Source: Harmothoe impar
Lineage: Eukaryota > Annelida > Polychaeta > Phyllodocida > Polynoidae
NCBI GenBank assembly: GCA_947462335.1
Contig: OX381710.1
Span: 25,761,772 to 25,825,771, forward strand
DNA length: 64,000 nucleotides
Direction: 5' to 3'
Positions 41,168 through 55,158 of this stretch are shown here, piece after piece. The position numbers were made by a program, and so were the translations under genes. The number at the start of each line of letters is the position of its first letter. Position 1 is the first letter of the stretch. The notes below the pieces were generated by a model. It had not been told where the DNA came from and did not search any database. It saw only the letters and a program-made list of their open reading frames with translations.

Positions 41168-44100
41168 CAACCGTGATCTGCAGTAACTAACGTGATCTGC
41201 AGTAGTGCAGATAACGGCAGACCATCCAAACGTGATCTGCATCAAAATAACGTGATCTGCATCAATTCATGTGATTCAAGAAGACCTTTTCTGCATCAAT
41301 AGAATTCATCCTCTTCCTAATGATTTCTGTATCAAAACATGTTAGTCCAGTTGCCAGCTTGAAAACCTTGCATAAAAACCCCCCGAAGAGGTTATGACTG
41401 ATTTGGGTACAGGAAGTCATATACTTTCAGAATCTTGACGATGCCCGGCTGGCATCGTTGAGCGTTTTCCGAAATTCAAGATGGCGTCCAAGATGGCTGA
41501 CGAAAATGTTTAAAGTCATAAATCAGTCAAATCTTATGTGATTTGCATGTGTAATACCTCTAAATTGGGGTTTTTGGGCATGCCTGATTGATTAAAAGAG
41601 TCAAAAAGTCATTTGAGTAGGTATCCATGGTGATAGCGTGTTTCCATAGCAACCAGCATGCCGATTCTAATACAAAATATATATTGTTTTAAGAAGTTTG
41701 TCATTTCTCAACACCTACACTCATGTAATATCTCAAATTAAAGTTCTCATTGAGATACATCATTATAACATAGTTTTAGAGTTGTCACAGGTACTAGGTA
41801 ACCATGGCAACCAGAAATCACCAACAATAGTGCTTATGATTGATGCCGAAACATCATCATCCTTACTGATAACTGCGATTGCATGACAGAACAACCAACA
41901 TGGCCACAATATACTCTGTCCTCAATATCAAAAAGTCATTTGAGTGGGTATCCATGGGGATGCATCATTTCCATAGCAACCAACATTATTCTCAAAACAT
42001 GATTTAAGCTCACAATATATTTTATATTGAGGAAATTGTCTTTTCTTAACATGATATGGTCATGTGATATCTCAAAGTAAATGTCTCACTGAGATGCATG
42101 ATTTTAATATGTTTCCACAGTTGTCTTAGGTACTGGGTAACCATGACAACTTCCCCCTGTGTTAGTGGGGACCTCCATGATGGGGCCATGAAGGAGTAGA
42201 ATAACTTGCTGGTGGTCTTTCTTGTGATCTTTCCTCAGAGAACCATGTCTGAGATATCAAAAGCTATGGTTTGTCTGGCCCTGCCTACTATAGTACTAGC
42301 TCAGGTATGTAGGACCATGCAAATAAAAGAACGCTTGCTCTCCTCTGAAAAGAGCAGGGTACGTGGCCCGGTAGCGGTTTTCTCCCTCACCTCATAGATG
42401 TGGTCATTCATTTCGTACATTCTATCATCCATAGATGCAGTCACTGCTGTATTAGGCAAGCAGCATATATAAATATCTGTCTCACTGCAAGGCAACACTA
42501 CTACTATTTGTGGAAGGCTACCTTGCTAACTTGAGATATGTCCCGTGAGGTACTTGATGTACGTCTGGACATTAAACAAATCGATCAATCATTCAAATCT
42601 GACCATGACAACTGGAAATCAACAACAATAATCCATAATGATTGACATAGAGGTAGTTCAAATTACCACTCCCACACGCTTTTAGGCACTATGTCTCTCT
42701 GGTCAGTCTCTGCAATTCAAATACCCTGTGTCTGCAACCTTTCATCATCCATGGTAACCACCATAATCTGACCCCCTAACCTCCCTTTCCACCAACTTTT
42801 ACTGGCCTGACCCTAGTGAGCAACAGGCCTCTTACTCCAAAATCACCACATGTACACGTTGAAGTTGTTGCCAGAATTAACTGAGGAAATGTTGATTCAG
42901 GGCAAGCACACCATGGGACCCATCAGTTCCAATGCAGTGTGGTTTGTACTGACTAACATAACCTCAAATGAGAATATCACAAACTAGTTGGAACTGATCC
43001 TGCTGTTTGCAGCTAGCTGTTAAGCACTATAAGAGATTTAGGGAGCAATGATACACTGTTACCAACATACACAAGGAATAAATCCAGGCCCATATAACAA
43101 AATATGAAAAGGACAGAAAGAAGCTACATGAGAATATCAATAGCCATGTACACCTCAAGCATCAAAAGGGGCATTCAGCCTTAAATGAGAAAGCTTTCTG
43201 ATGGTTTCATTGACAAGTTACTGCCATGGCTGTGAACTGGAAAAGGTCATAGATATGGGAGGCAGATTCATTTGACACCCTCTGCTATTTGACTGGTCTT
43301 TGCATACAGCAATGAAGTGTGTCATCCCCAAACCATTGCCAAATGTGATTCATATTCCTCCATCAACTATCCTCAAAATGCTTTGCTGTAACTGTTCTTC
43401 CTCAGACCCATGCTGTCATTGGAAATGTTACTTGCTGATGATCATGCTTGATTGAACTGCACAGATATGTGGAAATGTCAGATCATTGATTCACGTCCTT
43501 AGTGTCCCATCCAAATGATGCTATGGTGGACAATCTGGAGGAGGGAACCATTGTAGATGACCATATTGATTGTAGTATTGGCCGTAGTATTCAGTGAGAT
43601 AGTGACTGAAGCCATTATTGTGTGCTACTAAGCTAACCATCAAGCAAATAGTTACAAACTGTTATAGCATTATACATTTTGTATCTGTATAAGGAATGTC
43701 AGCAGACTGGAGTTATTACACAGTAATGATACACATCTGCATGTTCATATGTTTGCGTATTGTTGATATTGAACAGCTATACTGCATCATTCACTAGCTG
43801 ACCAGGCCCACAAAGAGGCTGGCCAGGCCCATAAAAGGGGCTGGCCAGGCCCACAAAGGGGCTGGCCAGGCCAACAAAGGGGCAGCCAGGCCAACAAAGG
43901 GGCAGCCAGGATGACAAAGGGGCTGGCTAATAATGAGTGCACTATGGGAGGACTCGCAGGGTATGAGCTGCTTTAATGACTGTTGTAAATATCATAGATG
44001 TATGGGAGCTCTGAGGATGCATCTTATAGACACCACTAATATGACTTGTCATCACCTCATAGTCAGGAGGCCTGCCAGCAGGTCCCAGATTCAGTATGTA

Positions 44101-45364
44101 CAGCAGAAAATTATTTTTAGTTATCATAGTAGCAGCAGCAATTAATAACATGTTAAAAGATGTGAGTTTTTAAGATCTATGATAAAAAGTGCACATTTGG
44201 TAAAAATCATAACATGAAATCGAAACTTTCTGCATATAAGCATATTGGTTGCTATGGAATTAACCCATCTCCATAGATAACCACTCAGGTGACATTTTGA
44301 CATCAAGCAGAGAATCATTATCTGGTGGCCATGTTGGTTGTTCTGTCATGCAATCACAGTTATCAGTAAGGATGATGATGTTTCGGCATCAATCATTAGG
44401 CACTATTGTTGGTGATTTCTGGTTGCCATGGTTACCCAGGACCTGTGACAACTCTAAAACTATGTTATAATGATGTATCTCAATGAGACCTTTAATTTGA
44501 GATATTACATGAGTGTAGGTGTTGAGAAATGACAAACTTCTTAAAACAATATATATTTTGTATTAGAATCGGCATGCTGGTTGCTATGGAAACACGCTAT
44601 CACCATGGATACCTACTCAAATGACTTTTTGACTCTTTTAATCAATCAGGCATGCCCAAAAACCCCAATTTAGAGGTATTACACATGCAAATCACATAAG
44701 AATTGACTGATTTATGACTTTAAACATTTTCGTCAGCCATCTTGGACGCCATCTTGAATTTCGGAAAACGCTCAACGATGCCAGCCGGGCATCGTCAAGA
44801 TTCTGAAAGTATATGACTTCCTGTACCCAAATCAGTCATAACCTCTTCGGGGGGTTTTATTGCAAGGTTGCAAGGATAATTCCTCCCTGGCAACTGGACT
44901 ATGTAGGTCATTGTGGTGTTTGTCTTTGGGTATCTGGAAGTAAATAGCATTATTTATGCATGGGGACAAATGGGGCATCTAGGAAGTATTTTTGGGTTGG
45001 GTCACATTGGCCAGGGGCAACCTGGGGCACCTATATAATATAGACCTGTGATTATTTCACATTGCCCAAGGTTCACATGGGCATTTCTTTCCTAAAAATC
45101 ACCAAAAGATCAATTTTCTTAAAAATGGCCATTTTGGCGAAAAGGTTATTGAAAATTACAAATCTTAGGTCAATTCTTTTAAAATGCTCAATTTGGTGAG
45201 AAGAGTGTCCGAAATTGACAAAAATATGCAGATATCAGTTGGATGGTTGTGGCAGATCACAATATTTTGATGCAGATCACGTTGATTTGATGCAGATCAC
45301 GTTTGGATGGTCTGCCGTTATCTGCACTACTGCAGATCACGTTAGTTACTGCAGATCACGGTTG
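41168..45364. mobile_element. 4.2-kb foldback element with ~800-bp inverted arms
   Basis: Arms 41168 to about 41960 and about 44240 to 45364 are inverted copies. The tips are CAACCGTGATCTGCAGTAAC, with GTGATCTGCA repeated four times; inner landmarks are GATGCCCGGCTGGCATCG and CAAGATGGCGTCCAAGATGG and their complements. The right arm has an extra ~350 bp (44890-45240). The central ~2.2 kb includes a 22-bp minisatellite but no gene I recognise. Confidence 0.8.
43798..43930. repeat. GGCTGGCCAGGCCCACAAAGG minisatellite
   Basis: Five to six copies of a ~22-bp unit inside the foldback element, with GGCAGCCAGGCCAACAAAGG variants. Confidence 0.85.
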
Positions 45365-48300
45365 CACACCATCCTCTGGAGGTGAGTAGCAAGTCTACCC
45401 AGTGAGTGAGTGGTCAGCTTGACCAGGTCACGTCAGGTCAGTGTCTGACCTCTGTCTGTTAACTGCATGTCACACCACGTGCGGGACACTATACCACCCA
45501 TCCCTATAACCATAATAGGAGGTACACTCCCATGTCATTATCACGTCATGCCCACACACAGGGCATATACATCATCCACATAATAATATCCTGTAAATAT
45601 ATCTCATATAGCTCAGCATTATGACTGATGGAATATAATAAGGTATCGTTGATAGGCGTATCGGACTTTGGCTCAAAGATGATACTTGGTTGTCATATAC
45701 TATGATACAGACTAAAACAGAATACGTCAGGGACTAAGTCTATGTGCGTGCATTAACCATGTGCTGCTAACATCCTGCACCTAATTACCAAATCATGCTG
45801 CTACACTGTCATGCTAATGGCCACCACCAGGGGTCACCATCAGACACTGCGGGTTATGTGGATCATGCTCATTACCGTGCCTCAGGACATACTTACAGCA
45901 CTGACTCTCTCATTATACATATAGTGCATGAGGGGTCATATATATGCTGGTGACTCCATCCAATACTAATACTTACATGAACCACTGATCTTACGCCTTA
46001 TAGGAGGGTAAGAGACCATGGTGAGGAAGTTTGAGAAGAAGAAAACAAATAGTAGAGAAAAGATGAAAGGTCTATGGTTTTTGTGCCTACAATGTATTGT
46101 GGCAATTTATATGTACTTGTGTGACAGTGAGCATGTTGTCTTTGTATAGACTTTGGTGTGTCATAGAACGGGCTTCGTAATTCTTTAAATTGGCGATTAC
46201 GTTGACAAATTGTGGTTTGTGCGCTTTAAGGAACAGAGATCGGACACGAAATGAATCCTGGTAAAAATGAATACATTTCCACAATCTATGAAAACATTTT
46301 TTGTAACTGACAATCTATAAGACGAACTTTACTTGTCGTTTTTATATTCTATATAAGCTAAATTTATTTTCGTTGATTGGGGGTTCGGTTTCTAGGTGGG
46401 ATTTTATTACATTAGAATAAAGAGAAACGATTTTTAAACCCATTTGCGTAGGACGAATGATTTTTTAAGGTTGGGGGTTAGCCATAAAAGTAGGATCCTC
46501 ATATAGTTAGGCCGTTCACAGTGGTCTCCCACAGCGCGGACAACAAGCTCCCTTCCCTCATCTCCCCTCTCTTTACACATATGCCCTATTTATGGCTAAT
46601 TTACCTTAATGACCATGGATATCCTTATACCATTGGATAGCTATGCCTTCAGTCTACACAACATGAAGTTTCTACACTGATTTGTACATGTTGAGTAGTG
46701 ATTCTATTTGAATGAGTAAGTGGGGACTGGGAAGTGTGTGCTGCCTGTGGTGTACCCACTTTTGGCACTGCAAGTTGATAGCTCTCCCAGAAATACTCTG
46801 TAGGAGAATGCCTATTATGCTGGGGTAAACTGCTCTGATCTTTTTGTAAATGACTGATTTGGTAAGCCATGATATAGGCCTACATTTAATGATGTCACAC
46901 CCTTTACTCAGACTCATAGAATCAGAGCTACAGAAAAATATTTTCTAAAGTACATCAAATCACCTTTACATTTTAGGAGTGTAAATGTGTGTGACCACAC
47001 ATTTAAATTCTATATGTGTCTAATATCTACTGTCCAAGAACCAAAATAAACCGATAAAAATAAGTCAGCATAATACACAGATATGTAAACCTACCCTTGC
47101 TAAGAAGTCATACATTCCCTATGTAAGGCACCCGCCACTGCACCTGGATCACCACCAGCTACACTCTGGCAGGGGAGGGCTATTTCTGACCCAATCCACT
47201 GCATGGTAAAAAAGGGTCCTCCTGTCCTGTCAAAACCCCTTACTTTCTGCAAGGAAAATTCATTTTAAAATGGTTCTAATGGGGCCAGAGCTACCATTCT
47301 TCCAGCATTCTCTTAGTTAAGATTCAACCTATTATTCCTGCATGAACAACTCAACTTTTCTGCACTCATTAAAACCGTCTGAACACCCTACATATAGGAG
47401 GGGGTTTACGGAACGTTAACTTGTCGGAGGGGATGTTCTCTGTTCGCTACAGTGTACCAGGATTTTTTGATATTGGGAGGTACATATACTGCTGTAGTCC
47501 CTGGCCATGGTCATCTGTCAATATTACCAATATTAGACGGTGCCATCCGTCCAAACACATGGGCAGTGGCACCACTATTGTTGTAAGATGACAATACACC
47601 AACCAGTCCTCCAGCATATCCTGCTAATGGCTGTGGCGGCCAGTAAGTATAGAGGTTAATGTGTTCACCTATTGCTGAATATTGTGAGAATAGTTATGAA
47701 CTGCTCAGGCTTCCTAATATTCGCCCTTCAATTTGTCACATTAAAAAAATATAGAATCGGGTCTGGCAGAATACCACTACACATTAACGATGTCCCTGGG
47801 CGAACTCTCTTAGGCAGTAGCTTTTTAAAATCTCTCTCAGTGCTTTATAAGTGTTTCCACTAACCTAATGTTCAGTTGGGACACGAAATGGTAATAAACA
47901 CGTAGGTACCTGTGATAGTTGTGTGAATATGATGATGCCTAGAGTAAATATGTACAATAAAACGGCACGTTAATTAATATGGAATAAGTGCCTGAGGTGC
48001 TTCAACTCGAATCATAAATGCATTTTATTGGCTTTGTTTCACCAACCTCCCGTGCCAATCATGGGTGCACATGGGAAAACTAATAACTGACATTGATGCA
48101 GCAATACACTTTATTGCTGTGAATTGAATGAGGTTACACAATAGGTATGGTTAAAACAAATAAACAAACATCATTGACCATCGCATATGTTCTTCTCTAT
48201 TAATGTAATACATGTACATACATAATATTCAAAGTATAACCCTCTGAAATGTTGCTAGCGCACATAACATGCTAAATGGTGGACCATTATATATATAAAC

Positions 48301-49208
48301 ACAGGTACACATTTAAAGTGTGTTGAGAACCTGAAGGTAGCTTCAAACCTTCCATAATATATGCGATTAAATCTACGCCCCTATCTTTTATTTTCATTTT
48401 TTACTGCGGCTGCTATTACGTGACACTCCTTACCATTCGTGTTTAAGAGCATTCCCATAAAAATGTCAGTATATCTATGTAGTACATATGTGTGGAGTAT
48501 GTGTGTCAAAACGCCACGGATCACGTGATCAGAATATCCGCATGACATAACTACCAACACATTTCACAGCTGTTTGCTTACAGCATAATACATCAAAGAA
48601 AGCTGCAAAGAGGGAAACCTGAAAGGTGTGAGGTTACTTAAACTAAACCTCCCATAATAAAAAGATTAAGTGACCGAGAATACGACTATCAACCATGAAT
48701 GAAATCAGTGAATTGGAAACTAACTGACATAGATGTATCTATGTATAACAAGCAACCAAGAAAATCATTTAAGAAATATTCTAGTAATTCAAAGAATTCA
48801 GAGAATTCCTATTTCTTTTTCTTTTCAAATTGTTTTTTCCCCCGAGTCGATCATGTATGCATGTGGTTTAGAACCCAATACCTGTAATACAAAATAGATT
48901 TATAACAAAGGATTTGCAACTGAGGAGGGCGAGGGGTGTTGACCAACCCTAAACTAGGGCAGACCTTTAAACGAGGAAGTCGAAAAAGCCAGAATCACCC
49001 TCATGCTGAAACTGCTTGCTATCAGAACCCCTTTTGTAACCCCCACTTTGAAACTGCTTGCTACGCCCCCGTACAATATGATCCAATGTACCAACATGAA
49101 ACTGATTTCCAGCTGAGCCCCTTGTAAATAACTAACTGTAACCAACATGAGTACATTATCTCCTAAAGGGCCTGTGTCACTCAAGCTCGGACATCGATGG
49201 TGATTGGG
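45365..49208. other. intergenic host DNA, no gene recognised
   Basis: AT-rich. Frames of 60-80 residues only, none with domain features. I see no RNA gene. Confidence 0.5.
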
Positions 49209-51226
49209 CACCCCATACACCTCGAGTCAGGCGCATACCCTTCGAGGACTCGGGGACAGGGTGCACGTACAGAATTCGCTGACTTTGCCACCTCTGGTCC
49301 TTGAGGGCGGAGAGTAGACTGAGTACATTCGGACACTCATTACCTCCCTGTTTGATATGCTGTACACGGATCAGATACGTACACCATGTGGCCGGGGGGC
49401 CACTTCCTATATGATCTATAGTAACTATGTGCGTACACAAAATCCCGGGAAAGGGGTCCTTTTTGGGCCCCAATGACGGGTCCGGCCAGACCCGCCTTTA
49501 GGGGTCCCTTTTGGGTCATTTTAGGGCAAAAGGGGTATATTTTTAAGCCAAGAACATCTGGCCAAAAAGTCCAAAAGTTCTTGTAAAAAGGGGTATATTT
49601 TCCCCCAGATTAAGGATGGTATCCCGCTAAAAGGGGTCCAATTTTGGCCAATTGAGAGTATCCTGACAAAAGGGGGTTATGAGAGTGCCTCCCCCCCCCC
49701 GGACCATGTGGCACACTCCCAGGGTCCACGCCTAAACTTTTAGGCCACTATAGCTAGGCCTACTGCGGCCTACTATAATGCCTACATGCTCTAGCTTAGT
49801 TACATTTAGGCTGATATAGGCTAAAAGCCAATGTTTTTGAACATGAGCAGGTCTGTGACGCGGCCAAGAAATGACCCTGTTCCCATTTCTGTTCTCAGCC
49901 TTACTTCCAGGCCCGTCGCATTTCTGTCCCCCTCACCTCCCCCTTTCCCTTGTACTACATGTACTATACACAAGGTGCATGTGCGAGTGCCCAGCAAGTT
50001 GAGTTATCACACCCTGTGCTTGCATTTACGGTAAGAGTGAGGTGCATATATATTGTCCCATATTGCGAGCATCCGTAAGCTACAATGTATAACAAAGGGG
50101 TGTGAAAGCTTCCAGACACACTTTTGGCGCGACTTTTGTGAGTGGTGCTCTAAGCATCTATGCCTCTAAATCCTATGGCTCACTAAGGTTATTCCTGGGT
50201 ACCCTGTTACCTGTAGATGGTGCCCTCATATTAAAATTATGATAATATGCATCTTTCTACAACTTCACCAGGTATTGCATTATAGGGTCTAATGCCCGTG
50301 TTGCGGCCTACTACCAGCCGCGGATGTAGCAGCCGCAGCCGTATGTGTGTGTGTGTGTGTGGGGCGGGCAGAATCCCCATACTGAATTTACTGAAAATGT
50401 TCGTCCCCCCCCCCCTAACTATAGTAATACACAGACCTTGTTATGGTGAATAGGGCGACAATTGTTCATGTCACCTCTTTCAAGAGGGGTCAGAATTTCT
50501 CACATCCCCCTATGACTAATAGATGACCCGTCCCCCGCACTCCCTATCATACCTGACACCATCATCGTTTGAGGGATTGAAAGATACCCCCTATTCACAA
50601 ATTTCTGAGTGAAAAAGTACCCCGATTTCTAGTAAAAACACGAACATTTGGGGCCTAAAAGTAACCCCTATATTCAGAAAACGTGAACAATTTCGGAAAC
50701 TACACTCTTTTCCTAATAAAATGGTATCATCATTGGAGACTCAATTGTGTAAGCAAAATATGAACCGTATAATATGATATCATTCCAATTTAATTCCAGT
50801 CCAATTGTATTATGTGGTAGGCCCACATAATAATTATGTCCAGACCTCTAGCCTGTTTTGAGTGACCTTTATAGATTTCTCAGTTGAAAAACACCCCCTA
50901 TTTTCTTTTTTCACGAATCTTTTGATGAAAAAGGACCCCTATTTTTAATAAAACGATGACATTGAAATATGGAAACATAAGACCCTATATTCGCGTGTTT
51001 TTTTTAACGATGATGGTGTCAGGGCTGGCATTAAGTGCGGGGGCCAGGATACATGAACACCCCCTCACGGGGTACCCCTCTTTTTACCAAAAGATATGGT
51101 GTCCGAATCACATTCGAGTACATGCCTACCCTGAGGACGGGTTGGTACAATGTCACCGAATTCTGTACGTGCACCCTGTCCTCGAGTCCTCGAATGGTAT
51201 GCGCCTGACTCCAGGTGTATGGGGTG
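49209..51226. repeat. inverted repeat with ~74-bp arms around a degenerate repeat region
   Basis: Arms 49209-49281 and 51153-51226 share CACCCTGTCC-CGAGTCCTCGAA and GTATGCGCCTGACTC in opposite orientation. Both arms read YVHP then SSxGMRLTxGVWG in the outward frame. Between them lie AAAAGGGGTATATTTT-type and CCCCTATTT-type degenerate repeats. Probably a decayed transposon. Confidence 0.55.
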
Positions 51227-51264
51227 GATTGGGAGAGGTTTGGGATTTGAAAAAATGTTTATGA

Positions 51265-54200
51265 TATTGAGGACAGTGTGTTGGTCTAGCCCTAGTGGAA
51301 TCTAGTGGAAATAACAATAAAAGAATAGTTAAGAGACCGATGCAACTCTAGTTGCGCCATCATGGAGTGGCTGGGAGGCAAAATTTGAGTTGAGGCTGGA
51401 TCAGTGTGTGTGTGACCGTCACTGGGCGCGGACCGACACTACCAACACACGCACTGTGATAGCTCAAAATCCGTACAATTGAACCGTCATATATCTCATA
51501 TTGGATTGGAAGAATTTACCTATAGATGTCTAACATGATACACATGGTGTAAGTCTTGGATGTATTACATGCATTGGGCATTAGTGCAGATGGAATATGT
51601 GGATAATATACTCACCATTATATAAATAATCCACCTCAAATGACCATCTAGGCCTTTAGTACCATGATAACGAGAGTGATGGTTTAATCTCTGTATGACC
51701 TCTCGTATCTATTAAACATAGGGTGAGGAAATAGATCGAAGATATCTAGGTAATATCTAGTTGAAAACTCACCCATTCAAGACGCTGCTCACGCCGTGTT
51801 GACGTCCGCTGGTGCTGTGTACACACAGTGTGGAACTCGCCGCAAACAAGCAGTGCCAAAAGTCGTCTGCTTCTGCAAGTTTGCCTGATTTGCCGCCAAA
51901 CCTGATCCTGAATGGAATATATTTATAGTGGACAGCTTTACTAAACTAATCCGCGACTATAAACACACAATGGAATGCTACGTGGGGGTTATAGATATAA
52001 TAGTACTTACTAAGATCCACGAAAATTAATTACAATTGCCCCAGGACCAAGCTAAATGTCTGTAACTGCAAGGCAAAGGAATATAGATTTCTGTAAAAGT
52101 GAGATACATGACAAGATGAGTTAGGATACATGTTGTCTGCCACAGTACCAAATAGATCTCAATAGAAGGCAGACTATAGTATAAGCTGGATCGTATATTG
52201 CATCGGCTTTACAAAGACAGGAGATTTAGTTACATCACCGCATTTGATTGTGAATTTTAATGACTGGCCTTGCTTTGTTGTGAACTAGGTTTGTTTAATC
52301 GGAGGCCCTCTGTTGACTAGCAGACAACAGGACTAGGGGAGGGGGCGGGCATGATTGATTGATTGACATGGAGTCTGAACCGCCTCTCTGCGTTTGTTTA
52401 GTCTGGGTTCCCACTAAATAGAGGAAAAGCTAACCCTGTTGTTCGTCACTGAGAACATCTAAACGTTCTAAATGTCAGTGTCCGGACCAATTAATTAACT
52501 ATATAATAATCAAGGGATATGTATACACAAACTATAGTAGATATCAATATCTGATAGCAATGAAGCCATCTGACCCAGAGGGGTTTTAACACCTTGGAAA
52601 ATGTTATTATTTCAACACTGCAGTTAACGAGACATGAAACATAATTTGCAGTGGGCGGCCAAGCATGGGGAGAGCTCTAACTGGGCTGTTATATTTGTGA
52701 TGAAAGGAGGAATATACAGATCTCAGTAGTATTGGAATATTGGAGTAGGGATATGTATGCATCCTAGTACACCGGAGTACCGTGGAACAGATTATAGTGT
52801 CAACTGCCAATATCAAGGTAAGTGTAAAACTGTTAAATTCAGATAGTCCATATATATCACAAAATGTATCATCCATTTCAGACGCAATTTTCCAGGTTCT
52901 GTTTATCTTCATTTTAAATATGAGAGGAAGGTTATATCTTTTGGACAGAGTACTGCACAGGGAGAGTTTCCGTTCAATAGGGTTGGATGTTTCTGGGTAC
53001 ATGGTATATATTTACCTCTAATTGAAATATTTTTAGGATGTCTGAGGTATATCAACTTCAAAATACAGTGTATCTGATTTATAGAGCTATTTATCTTGTG
53101 TCCCCATGGCAGCTGTGTTGTGGTAGCTGAATAGGGTATAGTGATGGGGATCCATCCCCAACCCCCACAGCATGTGAAGTGTTTACAGTAAAAAAGGTAA
53201 TTGGTTTGTCACGGCAGGCCAGTCAAGCATCATCTGGGGCATCGGCCCAACACCTTACAGCTTGTACAGGCATGAAAAGGCCTTACACCATTTCACTTAT
53301 AGTTACACTATCACAGGACAGTTCGAAGGAATCTAAAAACATCTATCCTGTATTTTCTTCTGTCTTCCTCCACCGATCTGTAATCTTCACCCATTATTTC
53401 CCCTTCCAGATTCCCTCCCTATCTCTGTCACTGCCCTCTGCCTATTTCAGAGGCTGCATGGGTGGTGGAGTGGGGCAGAGTACTAGTAAGGTCCTGTAGG
53501 GCATCCCCAGAGTGTGGACTCCCCGATAGGGTTATCAGTTTGTCAATATACCCTGGTGGCACTGTGGTAGGCCGTGCATTATAGCATGAGCGATCTTTAT
53601 TGCTGTTCGTATTAGTGTAACAGTGCATGGTGCCAATTAGCCTATATAGTTATGTGACGTTGTGCATTTCACAGTGCCTTGAAAGTCGTAAACAAACCGA
53701 TGTAGAACGTTAAAAAATAATTTAAACGCCATGAAGCTGATAGAGTATCAAACCGTGTTATAACGACAATAGAGAGAAAGTAGAGAAAGGGTTGTTTATT
53801 GAACCATTTTCTTCAAGTTAATAAGTCGTTATGATATTATATTTCCTACATAGAGCGCCCTCTAAAAGTAACCAGTACCCAACAGGCAACCTGTAAAGTA
53901 GTGAAATGGAGGGCTGACTTACAAAGTTGACAAAAAAAAGTACCATTTCAATATTCATGATACATCTCAGGCTGCTGCTGCTTACTTACAAATAACCTTA
54001 TAGTTATCATTCCTGGGATGCTTGGTGGCCAATTTCAATGCGCCCTAATGGGTTAGAGACTGCCTGGTCTGCACAGAAGGTGTGTATAAATCAGGGCTGG
54101 CGGGGGAGGGGAGGGGAGAGCTCAATAGACACCAATTTGTTGTTACATTCCCCACCGTATTGTCCCAGACACTCCTGGGTCCAGTCACAGGTGAGTAAAC

Positions 54201-54289
54201 AACTAAACTACGTGAACGATGAGTTATAGACTGTTTACCTTTGTGATGAATACCTGCAGACGTCAGCTTTGAGAGCTAGGTCTATATAT
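51265..54289. other. intergenic host DNA, no gene recognised
   Basis: The frames at 52607-53002 (- strand) and 53179-53499 (+ strand) overlap nothing recognisable and look like chance frames in AT-rich DNA. Confidence 0.45.
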
Positions 54290-55158
54290 GGGAACATTCA
54301 CAAATGACGTCACCTTTTTTAGGGCCATTTTCAGGACCCCCCACCCCCTTGTCACTTTTTGTCACCCACCAGCAATAACCCCCCTAAGAAAGACGTCACT
54401 AATTTTCAAGACCCCCCCCCCCCCCCCCAACCAGCTAACCCTCTAAATGCACAGTCTTACACAGTTCAAATTGATATAGACATGGCGGTACAATCTAATC
54501 ATTCATAAATGTATATACTAAAAATGGTGCAAATGGTGATTATTTGACCAGGTTACATTTTTTGACCGGTCGACATATTCAACACTTGAACAGCCAACCT
54601 CAGAGTAGCCCCAAATTTGAAGTTATCCTTGTCCTTGATATACATAGTTGTATATTGTTACAATAGATTAGTATCACTGTATATGAGTTGAAGTGCTGGC
54701 CAAACGCACTGGTCAAATATATCACCAGGTCAAATACGTCACCATTTGTACCTGCATCACTTTTGTGAGACAAAGTCATATTTGTCCAGCAGTAGCATAT
54801 GTATACATATTACATTGAGGAATGGTACTAGTCTAAGTCACTTTCTGCACCGTGTGACAATGGCCAATTAGTTGCCATTCCAGCTAGATAGCAGACATAC
54901 TGTTTCATTGACATCAGTTTTAATACTGATATGCACAATATCAAGGAAATTCCCTTATCCTAATTAGTCATTTTCTTATCTTAATTAGTCAATTATTATC
55001 CATGCTACATATTGTTATGTTTATTCATAAATATGTCTGGACTTAAAAAGGTGATGTCACACAGACCCTGAGACCCCCCCACCCCCATGTCACTTTTCGT
55101 CACTAAACCCAAAGACCCACCCACCCCCTAGCAGGTGACGTCATTTGTGAACGTTCCC
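54290..55158. mobile_element. 869-bp non-autonomous DNA transposon
   Basis: Ends GGGAACATTCACAAATGACG and CGTCATTTGTGAACGTTCCC are inverted, flanked by TAT on both sides (54287-54289, 55159-55161). Inside are two inverted segments with CCCCCACCCCCxTGTCACTTTT. A shorter relative lies in E2 at 30546-30779. Confidence 0.65.
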
